In this document: positions 12,656 through 15,826 of the stretch, one piece after another
Numbering within the stretch: position 1 is the first letter of the stretch
Layout of the letters: every line of letters starts with the position of its first letter
Assembly (NCBI GenBank): GCA_002390025.1
Contig: DGRU01000171.1
Coordinates: 1 to 15,826 of the forward strand
DNA from: Lachnospiraceae bacterium UBA4380
GTDB taxonomy: Bacteria > Bacillota > Clostridia > Lachnospirales > Lachnospiraceae
Direction: 5' to 3'
DNA: 15,826 bases
Notes under the pieces: model-generated
Told to the model about the DNA's origin: nothing
Databases searched by the model: none
What the model saw: the letters and a program-made list of their open reading frames with translations, nothing else
Program-made: the position numbers and the translations under genes

Positions 12656-13912
12656 GGGGGTGACTTTGTCTGCGGTGGCGTCAATGAGGCCGTCGCGGAG
12701 GCGGACACGGAAGGTGTCGGAGGGGTGGATGTCTGTCACGGAGCAGACGGCGCGGCCGTCAGGGGTGGAGACAAAGCCGTAGCCTCCGGAAAGTCTGGCC
12801 AGGGGCGAAAGGTGGGCCAGGGAACCGGCAAGAAGTTCCATGCGGTGGCGGGCACCAGTAATTTCCTTCCCCATGAGTGTGTCCAGCTGTTCCCTGCGGT
12901 CTGCGCGGCGGCGGGCAGTGTCGATCCTGCGGGTCATGAGCAGGTCGAGCCGCTCCCACAGGCGGTCGAGGGTCTGCCGCTGGTCGCGTATCCTCGCATC
13001 GGGGGAAAGGTGGCGGATCTCCCGGGCCAGGCGCAGAAGGTCGTTTCTCTGCGAAAGGATCTTTGCCGACATGGTGTCGTCGAGTCTTCGGCGGAATCTG
13101 TCCAGGTCCCCGTCATAGCGGTAGAGGTCAAAGACAGCCAGTTCGGCGGCGGCCGACGGGGTCGGTGCGCGCAGATCGGCGACAAAGTCGGTGATGACGG
13201 TATCTGTCTCGTGTCCGACAGCGGAAATGATGGGGGTCGCGCAGTCAAAGACGGCCTCTGCGACGCGCTCTTCGTTGAAGGCCCAGAGGTCTTCCAGGGA
13301 GCCTCCCCCTCTTCCGATGATGATGACGTCAACGCCTGTTCTGTCCAGGGTCTGAATGCCGCGGATGATGCTGTCCGGAGCGGCATCGCCCTGTACAATC
13401 GCCGGATAGAGGATGATCTCGATGTAGGGATTGCGGCGCTTGGCAATCTGGATGATATCCCTGACGGCGGCGCCGGTTGCAGCTGTCACAACGCCCAGAC
13501 GCCTGACATAGGAGGGGATGGGCTGTTTGTAGGATGCATCGAACATCCCCTGCTCAAGAAGCTTTTTTTTGAGCTGTTCGAAGCGCTCCGCCAGGGCTCC
13601 CACTCCGTCACGGATGATCTGGCTTGCATAGAGCTGGTAGCTTCCCGTCTTTGCGTAGACATCCACAGAGCCTGCAGCGATGACCTGGTCACCATTCTGC
13701 ATATGAAAAGAGAGCCCCCTTCGACGGCCTGCGAACATGACGCAGGACAACGTCCCGGAGGCATCCTTTAAAGTGAAATAAATATGACCTGAAGCGTGGT
13801 ATTTGCAGTTGCTCACTTCTCCGCGGACCAGCACGCTGTGCAGCAGATAATCCTCCGTGAACATGCGGCGGATATATGCATTGATCTGGGAGACGGAATA
13901 AACATTTCGCAT
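12650..13912 (-). CDS. xseA: Exodeoxyribonuclease VII large subunit
   Basis: XseA is the catalytic subunit of exonuclease VII, acting on single-stranded DNA in repair. The 420-residue protein has an N-terminal OB fold (about 1-100; SGHIYFTLKD at 41-50), then the catalytic domain with GVVTAATGAAVRDI (140-153, normally GV-T-PTGA), RGGGSLEDLW (201-210) and SAVGHETDTVITDFVADLRA (230-249). A long helical region follows, and a C-terminal beta segment (SGGYGFVST). I start at ATG 13912 (MRNVYSVSQINAYI), the family start; an upstream ATG at 13969 lies inside nusB. The ribosome site is weak, and the start is only 19 nt after the nusB stop, so translational coupling is likely. Confidence 0.96.
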   Translation of the reverse strand: MRNVYSVSQINAYIRRMFTEDYLLHSVLVRGEVSNCKYHASGHIYFTLKDASGTLSCVMFAGRRRGLSFHMQNGDQVIAAGSVDVYAKTGSYQLYASQIIRDGVGALAERFEQLKKKLLEQGMFDASYKQPIPSYVRRLGVVTAATGAAVRDIIQIAKRRNPYIEIILYPAIVQGDAAPDSIIRGIQTLDRTGVDVIIIGRGGGSLEDLWAFNEERVAEAVFDCATPIISAVGHETDTVITDFVADLRAPTPSAAAELAVFDLYRYDGDLDRFRRRLDDTMSAKILSQRNDLLRLAREIRHLSPDARIRDQRQTLDRLWERLDLLMTRRIDTARRRADRREQLDTLMGKEITGARHRMELLAGSLAHLSPLARLSGGYGFVSTPDGRAVCSVTDIHPSDTFRVRLRDGLIDATADKVTPK

Positions 13913-13931
13913 GTGGTCAATCCATGGTCCG

Positions 13932-14345
13932 TCAGGACTCTCTGTCCTGGACAAAGGAGGCGAGAACACCGTTTACAAACTGTCCCGCGCCGTCCTGTCC
14001 GAATTTCTTGGCAATTTCCACGGCATCGTTGATAATGAGGCCGACAGGAGTCTTTGTATCAGTCTGCAGCTCGTAGGCCGTCATGCGGATCACGGCGAGT
14101 TCCACCTTTCCGATGCGCTCGGGCTTCCAGTTTTTGAGCTTGGAAGCGATCTGTGCGTCGATCTGGGGAAGGTTATCCAGGACTGCAGTCAGTCTCTCTT
14201 CTATTTTGCCGCGGTCCTCTTCGGACACTGTCATATCTCCCGCTTCAAAATAGAACGGAAGCTGCTCGAGCAGCTCTTCCTTTGTATTGAATTCCGCCCT
14301 GAAAAGAAGCTTGAATACCTGTTCTTTAAACGCCCTTTGTTTCAT
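13932..14345 (-). CDS. nusB: Transcription antitermination factor NusB
   Basis: NusB with S10 (NusE) binds boxA in rRNA leaders and supports antitermination. The 137-residue all-helical product has the family features: an N-terminal RAFKEQVFKLLF-type helix (the usual R-REAA---L-Q region), the ERIGKVELAVIRMTAYEL helix (about 96-113) and the C-terminal TPVGLIINDAVEIAKKFGQD followed by FVNGVL. Length matches the family. The ATG at 14345 has GAGGAA about 12 nt upstream, somewhat far. The gene lies 187 nt downstream of the Asp23 gene and 19 nt before xseA. asp23-nusB-xseA is a common Clostridial arrangement. Confidence 0.95.
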   Translation of the reverse strand: MKQRAFKEQVFKLLFRAEFNTKEELLEQLPFYFEAGDMTVSEEDRGKIEERLTAVLDNLPQIDAQIASKLKNWKPERIGKVELAVIRMTAYELQTDTKTPVGLIINDAVEIAKKFGQDGAGQFVNGVLASFVQDRES

Positions 14346-14395
14346 GCCTGTGGTTAATTCCTCGCCTTATGATAGTTTGATTTTTGAATCTGTTT

Positions 14396-14532
14396 GTCAG
14401 ATGGATTGCTGTCTTTGTTCTGAGTCGACAGTTGAATGAACGTCCGCCTGTACTGAGCTGACAGTTAAAAATATTGCCGCCAGTGTACCGGGCTGACAGT
14501 CGAATTTACTGCTGTCTGTGTACTGCGCGTAT
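14396..14532. repeat. 31-35-bp degenerate tandem repeat between the Asp23 gene and nusB
   Basis: GWCAG occurs at 14396, 14427, 14460 and 14495 (steps 31, 33 and 35 bp) with shared flanks (GACAGTTGAAT, then a CTGTGTACTGAGCT-like part). The units abut one another without unique spacers and run up to the Asp23 gene stop codon at 14533. I see no clear T-run terminator in this gap. Confidence 0.7.
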
Positions 14533-14898
14533 TTAGTCCGGGATGGAGATGCCTGCAATGTGAATGTCGACATCGATCACGGCAAGGCCTGTCATCTCTT
14601 CGATGGCATTCTTGACGCGCTTCTGCACGCGGCTGCTGGTGGTGGGGATGTTGTAGCCGTACTCCACGATGATGGAGAGCTCGGCCTTGACACCCTCGCG
14701 GGTCACATCCACATGGACACTCTTGGCGATCTTCTTCATGCCGCCCTTGCTGATGATCTCGCGGGATACATCGCCGGGAAGGCAGGCTACGCCTTCAACG
14801 TCCAGAGCTGCGAATGCGGCAATCATTGCCACGACATCGTCAGCAATTTTGACAGTTCCGATATCTGCTACTGTGCTTGCCTTTTTTTCCTGTGCCAT
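14533..14898 (-). CDS. Asp23/Gls24 family envelope stress response protein
   Basis: Asp23 (DUF322) proteins are small cytosolic proteins, often abundant and membrane-associated through a partner (AmaP in Staphylococcus), linked to cell envelope homeostasis. The 121-residue protein shows the family order: GTVKIADDVVAMIAAFAALD (about 14-33), EGVACLPG (35-42), a Lys-rich GGMKK segment (52-56), the strand VDVTREGVKAELSIIVEYGYNIP (63-85) and the helix VQKRVKNAIEEMTGLAVIDVDIHIAGI (91-117). The ATG at 14898 has a strong GGAGG site 6 nt upstream. It appears to have its own promoter and sits directly upstream of nusB, as in many Firmicutes. No AmaP-like gene is present. Confidence 0.93.
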   Translation of the reverse strand: MAQEKKASTVADIGTVKIADDVVAMIAAFAALDVEGVACLPGDVSREIISKGGMKKIAKSVHVDVTREGVKAELSIIVEYGYNIPTTSSRVQKRVKNAIEEMTGLAVIDVDIHIAGISIPD

Positions 14899-14949
14899 AT
14901 AAAACCTCCAACTTGAAATGAGGGAACGATTACAAAGTCATCAGGATTT

Positions 14950-14958
14950 ATTTTATCA
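14950..14958 (-). promoter_or_regulatory. Possible extended -10 promoter of the Asp23 gene
   Basis: The minus strand reads TGA immediately followed by TAAAAT (14958-14950), an extended -10 element about 52 nt before the start codon. The -35 region (TATGCA at 14978-14973, 17-bp spacer) is poor. It is placed sensibly after the hairpin that follows prfC. Confidence 0.35.
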
Positions 14959-15059
14959 GAATTCCTGTAATTTGCATAGCGACAAATCAATTCTGGTTGG
15001 GTTCCGGATAATTGCGGAAAAATGCCTGCTCCCAGGATTACCGGCTCCTTCGACTAAAA

Positions 15060-15160
15060 CAGTTTCCGGAAAATAAGTCACCCGTTCCTGAAATAAGGGC
15101 AGGGTGACTTATGAAAGGATCAGTTCCCGGAAAGAAAAGATCAGTTCTTGGAGAAGTTCT
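15060..15160. repeat. Degenerate repeats of about 22 bp running out of the prfC 3' end
   Basis: Related segments occur at 15060 (CAGTTTCCGGAAAATAAG), 15084 (GTTCCTGAAATAAG), 15120 (TCAGTTCCCGGAAAGAAAAG) and 15141 (TCAGTTCTTGGAGAAG). GATCAGTTC is repeated exactly 21 bp apart (15118 and 15139). The rightmost copy contains the prfC stop and last codons. Confidence 0.6.
15070..15112 (-). terminator. Hairpin downstream of prfC, probable terminator
   Basis: ATAAGTCACCC and GGGTGACTTAT form a perfect 11-bp stem around an 18-nt loop, about 29 nt after the prfC stop. On the minus strand only a short T-rich run (TTATTTTCC) follows, so termination is likely but not certain. Confidence 0.55.
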
Positions 15161-15826
15161 CGAGTACGAGGCCTTCGTTGCGGTCCAGGACCATACCGAC
15201 GGACCAGGGGTTGATGAAGAGGAGGAGGGGGTTGCCCTTGAGGTCGCGGATGCGCTTCATGTCGGTGGTGCCGGTGATCTTCATGGGATCGATGTCGCGG
15301 TTGACGATCCAGCGGATGTGCTCGTAAGGCAGGGTCTCCAGGATGATGTCGACGTTGTATTCGCTCTTTAAGCGGAATTTGAGGACGTCAAACTGCAGCA
15401 TGCCGACGACGCCGCAGATGATCTCTTCCATACCGGTGTTGTATTCCTGGAAGATCTGGATGGCGCCCTCCTGGGCGATCTGGCTGATGCCCTTGACAAA
15501 CTGGTCGCGCTTCATGGTGTCGACCTGGCGGACGCGGGCAAAGTGCTCGGGCGCGAAGGTCGGGATTCCTTCGTAGCGGAAGTTCTTTTTGGGCAGGCAG
15601 AAGGTGTCGCCGATGGAGTAGAGGCCGGGGTCAAAGACGCCGATGATGTCGCCCGCAAAGGCTTCATCGAGTATCTTGCGGTCGCTGGCCATGAGCTGCT
15701 GGGGCTGGGAGAGGCGCTGGACGCGTCCGGACTGTACGTGGCGGACGTCCATGCCGATCTCGTAGCGGCCGGAGCAGATGCGCATGAATGCGATGCGGTC
15801 GCGGTGCGCCTTGTTCATATTGGCCT
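15141..15826 (-). CDS. prfC: Peptide chain release factor 3, C-terminal part
   Basis: RF3 is a translational GTPase that recycles RF1/RF2 from the ribosome after peptide release. Only the last 228 codons are in the window; the GTPase domain lies beyond the right edge. The visible part starts at the domain II sequence ANMNKAHRDRIAFMRICSGR, continues with SQPQQLMASDR and GDIIGVFDPGLYSIGDTFC, and ends with the domain III sequence GVVGMLQFDVLKFRLKSEYNVD (the G-LQFEV motif of RF3). This pattern separates it from EF-G, TetM and LepA. The frame is open to the window edge. A hairpin and repeats follow the stop. It is probably unrelated functionally to the nusB cluster. Confidence 0.95.
   Translation of the reverse strand, partial: ANMNKAHRDRIAFMRICSGRYEIGMDVRHVQSGRVQRLSQPQQLMASDRKILDEAFAGDIIGVFDPGLYSIGDTFCLPKKNFRYEGIPTFAPEHFARVRQVDTMKRDQFVKGISQIAQEGAIQIFQEYNTGMEEIICGVVGMLQFDVLKFRLKSEYNVDIILETLPYEHIRWIVNRDIDPMKITGTTDMKRIRDLKGNPLLLFINPWSVGMVLDRNEGLVLENFSKN

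Noticed and set aside
12311..13771. Long plus-strand frame (486 residues) opposite xseA/xseB
   Set aside because: Shadow of GC-rich coding DNA on the other strand. It runs across two genes and the hairpin pair, and has no domain I recognise.
14396..14532. CRISPR array
   Set aside because: Units of 31-35 bp adjoin each other without unique spacers, copies are degenerate, and no cas genes are near.

Overview
The window looks like chromosomal DNA from a moderately GC-rich, low-redundancy Firmicute of class Clostridia, most likely a Lachnospiraceae-type gut anaerobe. This is inferred from the housekeeping cluster (nusB, xseA, xseB, ispA, tlyA, nadK, argR, recN), an Asp23/Gls24 protein and a DUF1836 protein. 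Every protein-coding gene lies on the minus strand, so transcription runs from high to low coordinates.

Layout from right to left. At 15826-15141 is the C-terminal part of peptide chain release factor 3, followed by a hairpin. At 14898-14533 is an Asp23/Gls24-family protein. At 14345-9079 is the compact core cluster nusB, xseA, xseB, ispA, tlyA, nadK, ending in a good intrinsic terminator that overlaps the nadK stop codon. A new promoter then drives argR, recN, a DUF1836 regulator and pcrA (8945-3226). Next come a small acidic-tailed membrane protein (2880-2548) with its own promoter and terminator, and the first 661 residues of a large membrane-anchored acidic repeat protein (1984 to beyond base 1). 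Two expected neighbours are absent: dxs between ispA and tlyA, and spoIVB-spo0A after recN.

The genes cover peptide-chain termination, antitermination, repair nucleases and helicase (XseAB, RecN, PcrA), isoprenoid chain synthesis, rRNA methylation, NADP synthesis and arginine control. This co-location is common in Clostridia and does not form one pathway.

Two things stand out. First, a likely independent structured RNA of about 210 nt is encoded at 2248-2458 on the plus strand, the only plus-strand transcription unit. It has a consensus -10 box, four strong hairpins and an intrinsic terminator placed back to back with the terminator of the converging gene. I could not assign it to a known family. 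Second, the window is unusually rich in short, degenerate tandem repeats. They begin in the last codons of a gene and continue past its stop codon (ispA 16 bp x7, pcrA 43 bp, xseB 44-45 bp, prfC about 22 bp, and an array just after asp23). Others are in-frame repeats inside TlyA, the DUF1836 protein, the PcrA linker and the acidic surface protein. A pair of hairpins with the same core but different stems follows xseA and supplies its stop codon.
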